Source of the DNA: Rufibacter roseus
Lineage (GTDB): Bacteria; Bacteroidota; Bacteroidia; Cytophagales; Hymenobacteraceae
Reading direction: 5' to 3'
DNA length: 64,000 bases
Assembly (NCBI RefSeq): GCF_001647285.1
Contig: NZ_LRML01000004.1
Coordinates: 124,001-188,000, forward strand
The notes beneath the pieces were generated by a model. It was not told the DNA's origin, made no database searches, and was given only the letters and a program-made list of their open reading frames with translations. The stretch's first letter is position 1; each line of letters starts with the position of its first letter. Shown one piece after another: positions 1 through 8,889 of this stretch. A program made the position numbers and the translations under genes.

Positions 1-453
1 GTTCTGGGCGTACAAATCCAGAATGTTTAATTGGTACGCAGGGTCTCCCAGCAAGAGTGTATCATGCTGCGAGTGAATATCCATCAGGAACTCACCTATG
101 CGGCGCAAGGTCTCCAGCGTTACAGGAGTGTCATTGATGAAAGCCCTTGACTTACCCGATGGACTGATCTCGCGGCGCAGCAGGCTAATGGGCTCAAAGT
201 CCAGGTCTTCCTCTTCAAAGAAAGACTGCAGCTTGTATTCAGCAATGTTAAAGGCCCCTTCAATCACACATTTCTGCTCCTGATTGAACAAGAGCTTTGA
301 GTCGGCGCGATTACCCAGCAGTAACCCAATAGCCCCCAGCATGATAGATTTACCGGCCCCGGTTTCTCCGGTAATAATATTAAGCAACGGCGAAGGCTGT
401 AACTCCAGCTGCTCAATGAGGGCGTAATTCTTTATTTTTAAATCTACGAGCAT
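1..453 (-). CDS. recN: DNA repair protein RecN, N-terminal part (runs off window)
   Basis: This is the first 151 codons of RecN, the SMC-like ATPase that acts at DNA double-strand breaks in recombinational repair. The start is the ATG whose complement is at 451-453. The Walker A motif GETGAGKS is at residues 29-36, preceded by the usual SMC-type start in which a short beta strand leads into 'NYALIE'. A 'DIHSQHD' stretch near residues 132-138 fits the RecN Q-loop region. The Walker B and coiled-coil parts lie outside the window. The next gene upstream on the same strand is the porD-like gene, a common neighbour in Bacteroidota. The reading frame is intact as far as it can be seen. Confidence 0.93.
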   Translation of the reverse strand, partial: MLVDLKIKNYALIEQLELQPSPLLNIITGETGAGKSIMLGAIGLLLGNRADSKLLFNQEQKCVIEGAFNIAEYKLQSFFEEEDLDFEPISLLRREISPSGKSRAFINDTPVTLETLRRIGEFLMDIHSQHDTLLLGDPAYQLNILDLYAQN

Positions 454-758
454 AGAGGTAGATACACCTGATTCAGGGCTTGAGGTTCTGTCTTTTTACA
501 AAGACAAATATGCCAATTTATTTAGTATGAATGCTAATATATATAGCCTTAGTTCCAGCTTTTTGAAGGAAAATTTTGCTCAACACAACAACTCCAAAAA
601 TCCTTCTTCGGCAGCAACTGTATCTTCTATTTTCACTGAAAGTAAAGATATCAATTGACTGTTCCTCTACGAAGCTGTTTTAGAGCTACTTTTTCAAAAT
701 TAGGCAAAAAACGGAAAGAATGAGTAGCCGCATAAAGGGCATGAAGCTCAGGAAAGAG
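454..758. other. Intergenic stretch recN/porD
   Basis: No gene is supported in this 305-bp stretch. It contains one copy of the 36-bp interspersed palindrome (677-712). Nothing else stands out. Confidence 0.6.
677..712. repeat. 36-bp interspersed palindrome, copy 1
   Basis: Imperfect palindrome with GTTTT at the left end and AAAAC at the right end. It is exactly 36 bp, as in the other eleven copies. This copy is one of the more diverged ones in its right half. Confidence 0.75.
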
Positions 759-1676
759 CTATCTTCTGGTCAAGGCTTCGTACTTGGCTCTGTTAGTGGG
801 ATCAATTTGAGTCAGAAGCTCAAAGGCCTGCTGCTTCTGTTCTGGAGCTGCCGCCGTGAAAACGTTGGTTAATTCAGATGATTTTGCCTCGAAAAAAGAA
901 CGGAGGGCTGCCGCGCCTGGCCGCACGCGTACTACCCGCTGTATGTTCTGTAGTGCTTCCAGAACGTTTTGGCGGGCTACCTCTTTGTCCTGCGCCATAA
1001 CATCCAGCCCCTGACGGTGGTACAGGTAAATGGCAGCGCGCAACGGCTCAAACTGCGGATCAAGCAGATTGTTCAAGAGCCAGTAGCGGCTTCGGGCGTC
1101 ATCATTCGCGCTCCAACCCCCACCGGTATTACCCGCCGATTGCACCAGGCTCACAATGTTATTGGCCTCAGTATAAGCGTTGGCTCCACCCAGTCTCGCA
1201 AATGTGTCTTGGTCTACGCCTATAATTGTATAAGCATAGAAGGAGAGCAATGCCATTAAGTTAGAAGTGTAGGTGTTGGGAGAGAACTGTAAAGGTTGGG
1301 CAGGGTTGTACTCAAAAGCGAACTTAGTATCTACAAAAGATAGAACAGTGGTTTCATAACCAGAGCCGTAGGTTGGCCTGCTAGAGATAATTTGGGTATT
1401 TGCCTCAAAAAGCCCAACCCTTGGCATAGCCCGCAAGGTGATAAACATCTTGCACCGGATCTTTTCTTCGTTCTGGTAGTATTCATTTGTCCAGCGGGTG
1501 TTGTTCATTATTTCAGAAATGGCGTTTTGCATTTGCTGAAACACCTGCCGGTCAGTGGCCTGTACCTGATCGCTGTTCACGATCACTTCACACCGCAGCT
1601 CTTGCGCCTTCACCGCAAAAGGCAGTAGAAGAAATAGCCCAACCACCCATATTAATCTTTTTGCCAACATGCCCAC
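759..1676 (-). CDS. porD: PorD-like (DUF4835) secretion-associated protein
   Basis: A 305-residue exported protein with a signal peptide at about residues 1-24, ending in the AQ of 'AVKAQ'. The mature part begins 'ELRCEVIVNSDQVQATDRQVF', characteristic of the DUF4835 family. I recall this family being renamed as the type IX secretion component PorD; that part is knowledge of the family, not visible in the sequence. The position between recN and coaBC is typical for Bacteroidota. The start overlaps the 3' end of coaB by 25 bp, so the genes are probably cotranscribed. The role in type IX secretion or gliding is inferred from family and context. Confidence 0.8.
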   Translation of the reverse strand: MGMLAKRLIWVVGLFLLLPFAVKAQELRCEVIVNSDQVQATDRQVFQQMQNAISEIMNNTRWTNEYYQNEEKIRCKMFITLRAMPRVGLFEANTQIISSRPTYGSGYETTVLSFVDTKFAFEYNPAQPLQFSPNTYTSNLMALLSFYAYTIIGVDQDTFARLGGANAYTEANNIVSLVQSAGNTGGGWSANDDARSRYWLLNNLLDPQFEPLRAAIYLYHRQGLDVMAQDKEVARQNVLEALQNIQRVVRVRPGAAALRSFFEAKSSELTNVFTAAAPEQKQQAFELLTQIDPTNRAKYEALTRR

Positions 1677-2320
1677 TCAGTTTTTATTGATTCCAGAATA
1701 TCCTGCGCTACCTGTTCTTTTGCTTTCAGCTCGTACTCCTCTACCGTGTGCGGCTTTACAATGGTGATTTTGTTTGTATCATGCCGGAAGCCAGCCCCTG
1801 TGTCACGCAGAGAGTTCAGCACCACCATGTCCAGATTTTTCTTCTGCAGTTTCGCTTGGGCGTTCTGCAACTCCTGATCCGTTTCAAGAGCGAACCCAAC
1901 AGCAAATTGATCTGACCTTTTCTGCTGCCCCAAGGTTGCTGCTATATCAACGTTCTTTACGAGTTGAATAGTAAAAGAATCGTCGCTTTTTTTTATTTTG
2001 GAAGTAGCCACCTGCTGTGGTTTATAGTCAGCTACGGCAGCGGCAAATACCCATACGTCGGTTTCGGCGGCCAAAGGTTGGCAGGCAGCAAACATATCAT
2101 CTGCTGACATTACATTGATCACCTCCACGTTGGGGTGTTCCAGCCTTAAAGCGGTTGGCCCTGAAACTAAAAACACCTGCGCCCCCTGCTCAGCAAAACA
2201 ACGAGCCAACGCATAGCCCATTTTACCGGTAGAGTGATTTCCTATAAAACGCACCGGGTCTATGGGTTCATAGGTGGGTCCAGCCGTAATTAAAACTTTC
2301 TTGCCGCTAAACAATTGCAC
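1652..2320 (-). CDS. coaBC: CoaB half of CoaBC: phosphopantothenoylcysteine synthetase
   Basis: A 222-residue protein matching the C-terminal CoaB domain of the bifunctional CoaBC (Dfp) enzyme, which joins cysteine to phosphopantothenate in coenzyme A synthesis. The motif 'ITAGPTYEPIDPVRFIGN' near residues 11-28 is the nucleotide-binding signature, and 'AAAVADYKP' near residue 94 is also typical. Its only in-frame start is a GTG at 2318-2320, which lies inside the end of the CoaC reading frame, overlapping by 14 nt in the -1 frame. In most bacteria the two domains form one chain of about 400 residues; here 186 plus 222 residues fit that length. It may be a true gene split with translational coupling, a frameshift event, or a sequencing error. 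Confidence 0.9.
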   Translation of the reverse strand: MQLFSGKKVLITAGPTYEPIDPVRFIGNHSTGKMGYALARCFAEQGAQVFLVSGPTALRLEHPNVEVINVMSADDMFAACQPLAAETDVWVFAAAVADYKPQQVATSKIKKSDDSFTIQLVKNVDIAATLGQQKRSDQFAVGFALETDQELQNAQAKLQKKNLDMVVLNSLRDTGAGFRHDTNKITIVKPHTVEEYELKAKEQVAQDILESIKTEWACWQKD

Positions 2321-2867
2321 GGGAGGTAAAATACTGTTCTAGGTGTTGCACAATTTCTTCTGGTTCCGCCATACGCCCCTGCCCTACCAAACCGCTGGCC
2401 AGTTCGCCGTAACCAGCTTCTATGATATGGTTGCCATAAGACTTCAACAACCTAAAGTTCTCCTGTACCGCCGGATGTTGGTACATGTCCAGATCCATGG
2501 CGGGAGCCACAAACACAGGGCATCTGGCTGATAGATAAGTGGCCGAAAGAAGGTTATCACAGAGGCCGCGTGCGAATTTAGCTACCGTGTTAGCACTGGC
2601 CGGTGCCACCACCAGAGCATCGGCCCACAGCCCCAGTTCCACGTGGTTATTCCACTGGCCAGACTGGTCATTGCGCACAAACTCTGTAAGTGCCGGTCTT
2701 TTAGATAAGGTGGCTAAAGTAACAGGGGTTATAAAAGCAGAAGCAGAAGTGGTCAGGATCACCTGCACTTCTGCTTCTGCTTTTACCAGCAGGCGTACCA
2801 GCATGGCCGCTTTATAAGCCGCAATGCTGCCGCACACCCCCAGTAGTATTTTCTTATGCCGAAGCAT
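2307..2867 (-). CDS. coaBC: CoaC half of CoaBC: phosphopantothenoylcysteine decarboxylase
   Basis: A 186-residue flavoprotein domain of the CoaBC enzyme. It decarboxylates phosphopantothenoylcysteine. 'GVCGSIAAYKA' at residues 10-20 is the FMN-binding start, H74 in 'WNNHVEL' is the likely catalytic histidine, 'APASAN' is at 87-92, and 'APAMDLDM' is the variant of the substrate-recognition motif that I associate with Bacteroidota. The frame stops with TAG right at the inter-domain linker, 14 nt past the GTG start of the CoaB frame. The gene lies directly downstream of rpoZ, 11 bp apart. Each half keeps its expected motifs, so function as two separate polypeptides is plausible. Confidence 0.9.
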   Translation of the reverse strand: MLRHKKILLGVCGSIAAYKAAMLVRLLVKAEAEVQVILTTSASAFITPVTLATLSKRPALTEFVRNDQSGQWNNHVELGLWADALVVAPASANTVAKFARGLCDNLLSATYLSARCPVFVAPAMDLDMYQHPAVQENFRLLKSYGNHIIEAGYGELASGLVGQGRMAEPEEIVQHLEQYFTSRAIV

Positions 2868-2878
2868 ACCAGACTACC

Positions 2879-3208
2879 TTATAAGGCGGAAGAGGTTTGC
2901 TCTTCGTCGTCAGCTTTACGGAAGTAAACTTTTCCTTCCACAAACTCTTCAATGGCCATGTTGGTAGGCTTGGGCATACGCTCGTAATACTTAGAGATTT
3001 CAATCTGCTCGCGGTTCTCGAATACCTCCTCCAGGTTATCAACGGTAGTGGCAAACTCAGCTAATTTAGAGTTCAATTCTTCTTTCACCTTTACCGCAAT
3101 CTGGTTTGCACGCTTTGAAATGATGGATACAGACTCATAAACGTTGCCGGTTTCAGCCGCCAGGTCAGAGACATTACGGGTAACGATGGATGCTGGTACT
3201 TGTGCCAT
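2879..3208 (-). CDS. rpoZ: RNA polymerase omega subunit (RpoZ/Rpb6 family)
   Basis: A 109-residue protein of the Bacteroidota-type omega family, the small subunit that helps beta-prime folding and RNA polymerase assembly. The helical core 'NVYESVSIISKRANQIAVKVKEEL' style region, with conserved arginine and alanine in 'SKRANQIA', is visible near residues 23-45; the acidic C-terminus is typical. It lies between bamD (27 bp upstream) and coaC, an arrangement common in this phylum, and probably belongs to one transcript running from bamD to porD. Identification rests on length, core motif and synteny. Confidence 0.85.
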   Translation of the reverse strand: MAQVPASIVTRNVSDLAAETGNVYESVSIISKRANQIAVKVKEELNSKLAEFATTVDNLEEVFENREQIEISKYYERMPKPTNMAIEEFVEGKVYFRKADDEEQTSSAL

Positions 3209-3235
3209 ATATCTAGTGAATTGAGTGTTTACAAA

Positions 3236-4090
3236 TTATTTATTAGTGGCCGTGGCAGCGGCCGGTTCATTCTTTTTCAGCCTTTCAATCTCTTTCAGGC
3301 TTGAATCATAAAGTCCTTCGGCAGCCCGTAGATACTTGCTCTGCGGGTATGCATCTACAAATGCCTGATAGAAGGCAATTACCTCCAGAAAACGTTCGCG
3401 TTGCTTAGCCTCGATACTTTGTTTAGCGTAACTATGCTGAGCATCTATACGCAGGTAAGCGGCTTCTTCATTAAATGAGGAAGACGGAAAATCTCTGCGA
3501 AAGTTCTCCAGGGCTACAACAGCAGCTTTGAAATACTGCGGATCATATTTTGTGAGCTTATGATTCAGCTTGGCGTTTTCAAAAGCTTTTAGCTCAATCT
3601 TGTAAGCTAGCTCATCATACACAGAGTTTGCCTCTGGCATAAATTTACTTTCAGGGTAACGGCGCATAAACTCCTGTAAAGCCGACATTGCCTGCACGGT
3701 ATTTTGCTGGTCCAGGTTGTGGCTAGGAGATTCATTCACCAATGACTTTGCGTTCATGTAGGCAGCTTCTTCCGCATACTGACTGCGCGGGAACGTCTGA
3801 CCAAATGAAATAAAGTGGTACGAGCTCTCTAAGTAAAGCCCCTGATGGTATTTAGTGTTTGCGTACAAGAAATTAGCCCGCTCATACTCGCTGCGGCCTT
3901 TCAGCAAAGGCATTAAGTCTTCTAAAAGCGAACCCGCTTTATCGTACTCCTTTTCTTCATAGTACTGTAGTGCCGCCGCGTATTTTTTATCTACGTCGTC
4001 ACTTTTCATTAATTTATTGAATTTACCGCAGCCGCTCAACAGTATTACAGAGAGCAGCAAGGGCAAAAAGGAAAGGATGCGTTGGGTCAT
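3236..4090 (-). CDS. bamD: Outer-membrane assembly lipoprotein BamD
   Basis: A 284-residue lipoprotein. The signal peptide ends in the lipobox 'LLSGC' with the lipidated cysteine at residue 21. The mature protein is a run of TPR-like helical hairpins (for example 'YYEEKEYDKAGSLLEDL' is split over residues 43-60) and has the typical 'YPESKFMPEA' and 'FPSSSFNEEA' spacing of BamD. BamD works with BamA in inserting beta-barrel proteins into the outer membrane from the periplasmic side. It sits upstream of rpoZ and downstream of the OstA-like gene; both neighbours fit an envelope-biogenesis context. Confidence 0.9.
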   Translation of the reverse strand: MTQRILSFLPLLLSVILLSGCGKFNKLMKSDDVDKKYAAALQYYEEKEYDKAGSLLEDLMPLLKGRSEYERANFLYANTKYHQGLYLESSYHFISFGQTFPRSQYAEEAAYMNAKSLVNESPSHNLDQQNTVQAMSALQEFMRRYPESKFMPEANSVYDELAYKIELKAFENAKLNHKLTKYDPQYFKAAVVALENFRRDFPSSSFNEEAAYLRIDAQHSYAKQSIEAKQRERFLEVIAFYQAFVDAYPQSKYLRAAEGLYDSSLKEIERLKKNEPAAATATNK

Positions 4091-4164
4091 AAGCGCGCAA
4101 AAATAACAAAAATCTTTTATATAATCACTGAACGATTGGCAAGCCTGCTAAGTATACTGCCGGT

Positions 4165-5889
4165 TTACTCTACTTCAAACTTCTTTAAGCCTGTTCCCTT
4201 TTGCTGAACTGGTGTCTTTGGAGGGGGGCTTTGGGTACGGGTTGGTTGTTTTTTAGGACTAACAGCGGGGGTTTTGGCTTTGGGAGTACTTTTTGCCGGA
4301 GTTGCCGCTTTTGTGCTTTTCGTGGTGCCCGATTTAGGTTGCCCTTGGTCAGCTACGTTTCTCTTGCCTGTTCTTGGCTCCAAGACCACGCTACGGGTGG
4401 GTCTTTGCTCTGAGAGCCACTCAAAACCTTTAAGCCTCCGCTCAGGCTCTTTCAACTCATGCGGAGGCACCAGTTTGGCATCGGGCTCGGTTAAGAAAGT
4501 AATGAATTGCACCTGCCCGTTATCAAACAACATGCGCATGTCACTGCAAAAGGCACGGTTCATTCCCATATTGGTTGTGTCACCTTGCAAAGCAAAATAC
4601 AGGCTTTCTCCGTTTCCGTTTACATCAACCCGTCTGATCTTACCTTCCCCAAAATGGGCTGTCATGTTACGGCCTTTTATCTGGTTGAAATTCTCCAGCG
4701 TATCTTGTGACACGGCAAATGAATTACCAAAAAGCTGCATCTGGCGCAAGGTATTGTTTTGCAGACGCAGAATCACACTATCAGCCGTCAACTGGTTTTT
4801 GCTGGCCCATAGCCTGGGGTTGCGGTTCATGTAAATAACCGAGTCGTTCAGGTTGTAGGTCAGTGAATCGCACAGCGCCTGCATGTCTGACTTGAAAATG
4901 CGCACATCTGGGTAGGCATACAGCATGCCTTTCTTGGTTTTATCAACCATGTTTTCTACTGAATACAAGGTATCTGCTGAGAGGTACATGGTGTCTTTTG
5001 CGGAGATAGAACGCATAACCGGGCTACCGTACACCTTCGCCCGCCCCTGAGACCGCCAATATTTAGCTACATTTCCGGTGATAACGGTGCTGTCTTTTAT
5101 AGCGGTCATAGACACGTTACGGGTGGCCGTGTAGAACTCCTGCACTTTGTCATAGGTCAGCACGTCTCCCCTAATCAGATAATCCGGAGTTTTGATGCTG
5201 GCATTACCTCTGAAATTAGATTCACGCGTAACGGTATTATAGGTACCGCGGGTGGCGTATAATGTACCATCTGGAGATTTGATAGTAGTGGGTCCGAAGA
5301 ATTCCACTACTTTGGTGACCGTATTGTAGGCCATGGTATCAGAAAGCACCTCCGCATTCTGCCCCTTGTACACCACGTTCTTTTTAAAAGAAAGCACTTT
5401 ATCAGTGGTGGTATAAGTACCGAACTGGCTTTTAATGGTGTAGTCTGGGCCTACAATATTGCCGGTTTGGGTATAATATGCCCGTTTGGCATTCAGATCA
5501 TAGTCAAGTGCCGGAGTTGACAAGGTCATTTCCTGATCGCGCAGCACTACGTTGCCCCGCATGTTGGCAACCCGCTTGGTACCGTCATAGCTGGCAGTAT
5601 TGCTGGTGGCATGCATGGTTTCCTGGGTAATGTTCACGTTGCTGAACACCTCCAGCCGGTTACGGTCGTTTGCGTATTGATAGGCAGAGTCTGATGTAAC
5701 AGTGGTACCGCCCTGACGCATGACCACATTGCCTAATAACCGGCGAATGGGTTCTCCATTATAAGTACCGGCCTGTAATGTATTGGCAGAAACCTCTACC
5801 GGTTGGCCCCCGCCCTGCGCAAAAGCAGTTACCGACCAAAGCACGGATAAAAGAGATACTACTATTACCTTTGTGAAATTCATTAACAA
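4165..5889 (-). CDS. OstA-like (LptA/LptD N-domain) periplasmic protein
   Basis: A 574-residue protein with a signal peptide at about residues 1-24 (cleavage after 'TAFA'). The body is made of repeated short beta segments with 'TSDSA', 'ATRGTYN' and 'GNASIKTPDY' motifs, typical of the OstA/LptA beta-jellyroll family that carries lipopolysaccharide between membranes. The last 65 residues or so are a Pro/Lys/Thr-rich low-complexity tail. It is larger than E. coli LptA and corresponds to the 'OstA-like protein' of Bacteroidota. It faces tilS divergently, with a 104-bp shared upstream region. The LPS-transport role is inferred from the fold family. Confidence 0.82.
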   Translation of the reverse strand: MLMNFTKVIVVSLLSVLWSVTAFAQGGGQPVEVSANTLQAGTYNGEPIRRLLGNVVMRQGGTTVTSDSAYQYANDRNRLEVFSNVNITQETMHATSNTASYDGTKRVANMRGNVVLRDQEMTLSTPALDYDLNAKRAYYTQTGNIVGPDYTIKSQFGTYTTTDKVLSFKKNVVYKGQNAEVLSDTMAYNTVTKVVEFFGPTTIKSPDGTLYATRGTYNTVTRESNFRGNASIKTPDYLIRGDVLTYDKVQEFYTATRNVSMTAIKDSTVITGNVAKYWRSQGRAKVYGSPVMRSISAKDTMYLSADTLYSVENMVDKTKKGMLYAYPDVRIFKSDMQALCDSLTYNLNDSVIYMNRNPRLWASKNQLTADSVILRLQNNTLRQMQLFGNSFAVSQDTLENFNQIKGRNMTAHFGEGKIRRVDVNGNGESLYFALQGDTTNMGMNRAFCSDMRMLFDNGQVQFITFLTEPDAKLVPPHELKEPERRLKGFEWLSEQRPTRSVVLEPRTGKRNVADQGQPKSGTTKSTKAATPAKSTPKAKTPAVSPKKQPTRTQSPPPKTPVQQKGTGLKKFEVE

Positions 5890-5993
5890 CTTAATAAAGA
5901 GTTAGGCCAGTTAAATAGGTGCTCGGCTGGTAAGCCATAAGCATTAAAGCTAAACTCAGAGACAAAACTACTAAAAATACCCTTCCTTCACTG

Positions 5994-7316
5994 ATGCTCC
6001 AGAAAGTTTTACACTATATAAATACCCACCAGTTGGCTGGTACAGAGACCAAAATCTTGGCGGCCGTCAGCGGAGGCCTAGACTCTGTGGTACTGGCCGA
6101 TGTGCTGCACCGTCTCAAGCTGCCTTTTGCCGTGCTGCACTGCAACTTTGGCCTCAGGGGCGAAGAGTCAGACGCCGACGAGCTGTTCGTGCGCAAACTG
6201 GCGAAGCAATACAGCGTGCCCTTTTACTCAGAGCAGTTCCAAACCCAGGCTTTTGCCGAACAGGAGGGCATTTCCATTCAAATGGCGGCCCGCGCCCTGC
6301 GGTACACCTGGTTTGAGCAAATGCGCCAGCAGCTGGGGTATGATGTCATTGCCACGGCGCACCACCAATCTGACGCGCTGGAAACGGTGCTCCTGAACCT
6401 GGTGCGTGGCACCGGTTTGGCCGGTCTTCATGGCATCTCGCCCAAGAACAACCACCTCATCCGGCCATTGCTCTGTCTGGCAAAAGACGACCTGTACGAC
6501 TGGCTCACTTCTAAACGCCTGGCTTGGAGAGAAGATTCCAGCAATGAGAGCCGAAAATACTCCCGAAACCTGATTCGTCACGAGGTGATTCCGCACCTCA
6601 AGGAGCTAAACCCCAACCTAGACCAAACATTTACCCAAACACTGGAGCGACTGCAAGGCGCCGAGGCCGTGTTTTTGGCCTCTTTTCAAGAAATCAAGGC
6701 TAAAACGCAACGCACAGAGAACGGTGTTACCTACCTGCGTATTGCCCCTTTGCAAAACAGTCCTTCCCCGACCGTGCTGCTACACGAGCTGCTAAAACCG
6801 TTCCACTTTTCTTATGTACAGGCGCAAGAGATTGCGGCTGCCTGGGATGGCCAATCAGGTAAAACCTTCACCTCCCCTACCCACGTGCTGGTAAAAGACC
6901 GCGAGGAACTGGTGATTACCCTTAAAAATCTGGAAAGCTTTGGTAGTATCAACTTACCCGAAGAAGCCACTGAAGTCCGTTTTGGGCCTTATTTAGCCAA
7001 AATAAGCCGAAAACCTGCCGAGGGCTATAAAGTACCGCGCGGCAAAAACGTAGCCGCCCTTGATGCCGATTTACTTAAGTTCCCTCTTAAACTGCGCCCC
7101 TGGAAAGAAGGAGACTGGTTTATACCATTGGGCATGAACGGCAAAAAGAAAGTGAGCGATCTGCTGATAGACCGAAAGGTGCCGGCTAACCTGAAGCCCA
7201 ATGTCTGGGTTTTGGTTTCAGATGCCTCTCTGACCTGGGTGCTGGGCCAACAACTCGACAACCGGTTCAAGGTCACCGAAAACACCCAGGAAGTGCTGGA
7301 AATCACTTTACATTAA
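5994..7316 (+). CDS. tilS: tRNA(Ile)-lysidine synthase TilS
   Basis: A 440-residue enzyme that converts the wobble cytidine of the CAU-anticodon isoleucine tRNA to lysidine, using lysine and ATP. The PP-loop motif SGGLDS is at residues 26-31. 'ATAHHQSDALETVLLNL' near residue 120 is the second signature of the N-type ATP pyrophosphatase domain, and the C-terminal TilS domain carries 'LRPWKEGDWFIPLGMNGKKK'. Length matches family members with both domains. The start ATG at 5994 is the only sensible one before the motif. It is transcribed away from the OstA-like gene and ends 258 bp before mdh. Confidence 0.95.
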   Translation: MLQKVLHYINTHQLAGTETKILAAVSGGLDSVVLADVLHRLKLPFAVLHCNFGLRGEESDADELFVRKLAKQYSVPFYSEQFQTQAFAEQEGISIQMAARALRYTWFEQMRQQLGYDVIATAHHQSDALETVLLNLVRGTGLAGLHGISPKNNHLIRPLLCLAKDDLYDWLTSKRLAWREDSSNESRKYSRNLIRHEVIPHLKELNPNLDQTFTQTLERLQGAEAVFLASFQEIKAKTQRTENGVTYLRIAPLQNSPSPTVLLHELLKPFHFSYVQAQEIAAAWDGQSGKTFTSPTHVLVKDREELVITLKNLESFGSINLPEEATEVRFGPYLAKISRKPAEGYKVPRGKNVAALDADLLKFPLKLRPWKEGDWFIPLGMNGKKKVSDLLIDRKVPANLKPNVWVLVSDASLTWVLGQQLDNRFKVTENTQEVLEITLH

Positions 7317-7402
7317 TTGTTGATTGCTGATTGATAATTTGCCCAGCTTGAGGATTAGCCACCTAGCTATACCTATAGGTAACGAAATGACAGTAGCAGA
7401 CT

Positions 7403-7438
7403 GTTTTGGGTCTGTTTTTCAGAAAATGGCCTGAAAAC
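7403..7438. repeat. 36-bp interspersed palindrome, copy 2
   Basis: Intergenic tilS/mdh copy; GTTTT and AAAAC ends, with the inner stem CTGTTTTTCAG facing GGCCTGAAAAC. It lies upstream of mdh rather than at a clear transcript end. Confidence 0.75.
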
Positions 7439-7574
7439 AGGGCAAAAATTATCTTTACTTAAAAGAACAATCAACAAATAGCAACCAACAATTAGCAATT
7501 AATTTCCTAGCTGACGCACTTTTATTTAATTTCGCCGCAAACATTTTAATATAGTCTAACCAAACCCAAGCATA

Positions 7575-8513
7575 ATGAAAGTAACTGTAGTTGGAGCCGG
7601 AAACGTAGGGGCCACCTGTGCCGACGTGTTGGCATACCGCGAAATCGCCAATGAAGTAGTGTTAGTGGATATCAAAGAAGGCTTCGCTGAAGGCAAAGCT
7701 CTGGATATCTGGCAGAAATCACCTATCAACTTGTATGACACCCGCACCGTGGGTGTAACCAATGATTACAGCCGCACCGCCAATTCAGACGTGGTAGTGA
7801 TCACTTCTGGTTTGCCGCGTAAGCCAGGCATGACCCGCGACGACCTGATCAGCACCAATGCTGGTATTGTTCGTTCCGTGACCGAGAACGTGATAAAGCA
7901 CTCTCCGGAGGCTATCATTATAGTGGTTTCTAACCCGCTAGACGTAATGACTTACGCCGCGCACCTTACTTCTAAGCTGCCACGCACGAAGGTGATGGGT
8001 ATGGCCGGTATCTTAGACACTGCCCGTTACCGCGCTTTCCTGGCTGAAGAGCTGAACGTGTCCCCAAAAGACATTCAGGCGGTATTGATGGGTGGCCACG
8101 GCGATACTATGGTTCCGCTTCCGCGTTACACTACCGTAGGTGGTATTCCAGTAACTGAACTGATTGACTCTGCCAAATTAGACGCTATTGTAGACCGCAC
8201 CAAAAACGGTGGTGGCGAGCTGGTGAAACTAATGGGCACTTCAGCCTGGTACGCTCCGGGTTCAGCAGCTGCTCAAATGGTAGAAGCCATTGTACGTGAC
8301 CAGAAGCGCGTATTCCCGGTTTGCATTAAGCTGGAAGGCGAGTACGGCATCAACGGCACTTACTTAGGTGTGCCAGTTGTGTTAGGCAAAAACGGCATTG
8401 AGAAAGTAATTGAACTGCAACTGAACGAAGACGAAATGGCGCTTCTGAAAGCTTCAGAGAAAGCCGTACGCGAGGTAATGGATGTGTTAGACAACATGCC
8501 TGCTAACTCCTAA
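7575..8513 (+). CDS. mdh: Malate dehydrogenase
   Basis: A 312-residue LDH-like malate dehydrogenase of the TCA cycle, interconverting malate and oxaloacetate with NAD. The Rossmann motif GAGNVG is at residues 7-12, D32 in 'VLVDI' is the NAD-selecting acid, and R82, R88 and R151 fit the substrate-binding arginines. The catalytic histidine is H175 in 'GGHGDTMVPL'. An arginine rather than glutamine at position 82 favours malate over lactate. It is a single-gene unit: repeat copy 2 lies upstream and a strong terminator follows at 8533-8562. Confidence 0.95.
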   Translation: MKVTVVGAGNVGATCADVLAYREIANEVVLVDIKEGFAEGKALDIWQKSPINLYDTRTVGVTNDYSRTANSDVVVITSGLPRKPGMTRDDLISTNAGIVRSVTENVIKHSPEAIIIVVSNPLDVMTYAAHLTSKLPRTKVMGMAGILDTARYRAFLAEELNVSPKDIQAVLMGGHGDTMVPLPRYTTVGGIPVTELIDSAKLDAIVDRTKNGGGELVKLMGTSAWYAPGSAAAQMVEAIVRDQKRVFPVCIKLEGEYGINGTYLGVPVVLGKNGIEKVIELQLNEDEMALLKASEKAVREVMDVLDNMPANS

Positions 8514-8532
8514 TCATAGTTGATTCTTATAA

Positions 8533-8562
8533 AAGAAGCCCGGCCACAAGGTCGGGCTTCTT
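8533..8562 (+). terminator. Rho-independent terminator of mdh
   Basis: A 12-bp stem AAGAAGCCCGGC / GTCGGGCTTCTT (one G-T wobble) with a short loop begins 19 bp after the mdh stop codon. A T-rich stretch follows within a few bases. Confidence 0.85.
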
Positions 8563-8564
8563 GC

Positions 8565-8600
8565 GTTTTAGGGCTATTTTTTGAAAAACAGACTAAAAAC
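8565..8600. repeat. 36-bp interspersed palindrome, copy 3
   Basis: It directly follows the mdh terminator; GTTTTAGGGCTATTTTTTG on the left, AAAAC at the right end. Length is exactly 36 bp. Confidence 0.78.
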
Positions 8601-8840
8601 AGCGCCTTTACCGCATACATTATATTTCACTGCCTTTTTCTTAATGCAGCAATGGTATGGCACCCACTCTGCCTTTACAGATAATTTATAATCATTCAAT
8701 TCTGGCCAGCTTACCGTAAGAAACCAGTCTTAAAACCGACTAACAGAGTAATAACTTCTGATATCGGTTCAGATTACCTGATTCCTACTCAGTTTCGTAA
8801 TCATATAAGGAGTGGGGAAATTCCCGACGTATCTAACTAC

Positions 8841-8870
8841 TTGTGAATTAGATCAAAATTTGTATCTTAC
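8841..8870 (+). promoter_or_regulatory. Bacteroidota-type promoter for the NfeD/stomatin pair
   Basis: TTG at 8841-8843 is followed by a 19-bp spacer and TATCTTAC at 8863-8870, close to the TTG/TAnnTTTG consensus. It sits 19 bp before the ATG at 8890, which supports that start over the upstream GTG at 8812, because the upstream start would lie before the promoter. Confidence 0.5.
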
Positions 8871-8889
8871 TGCTATAATATTTAAGACA

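Noticed and set aside
8812-8889. GTG at 8812 as start of the NfeD gene
   Set aside because: A promoter-like pair lies at 8841-8870, inside that extension, and the family N-terminus begins with the hydrophobic segment after the ATG at 8890.
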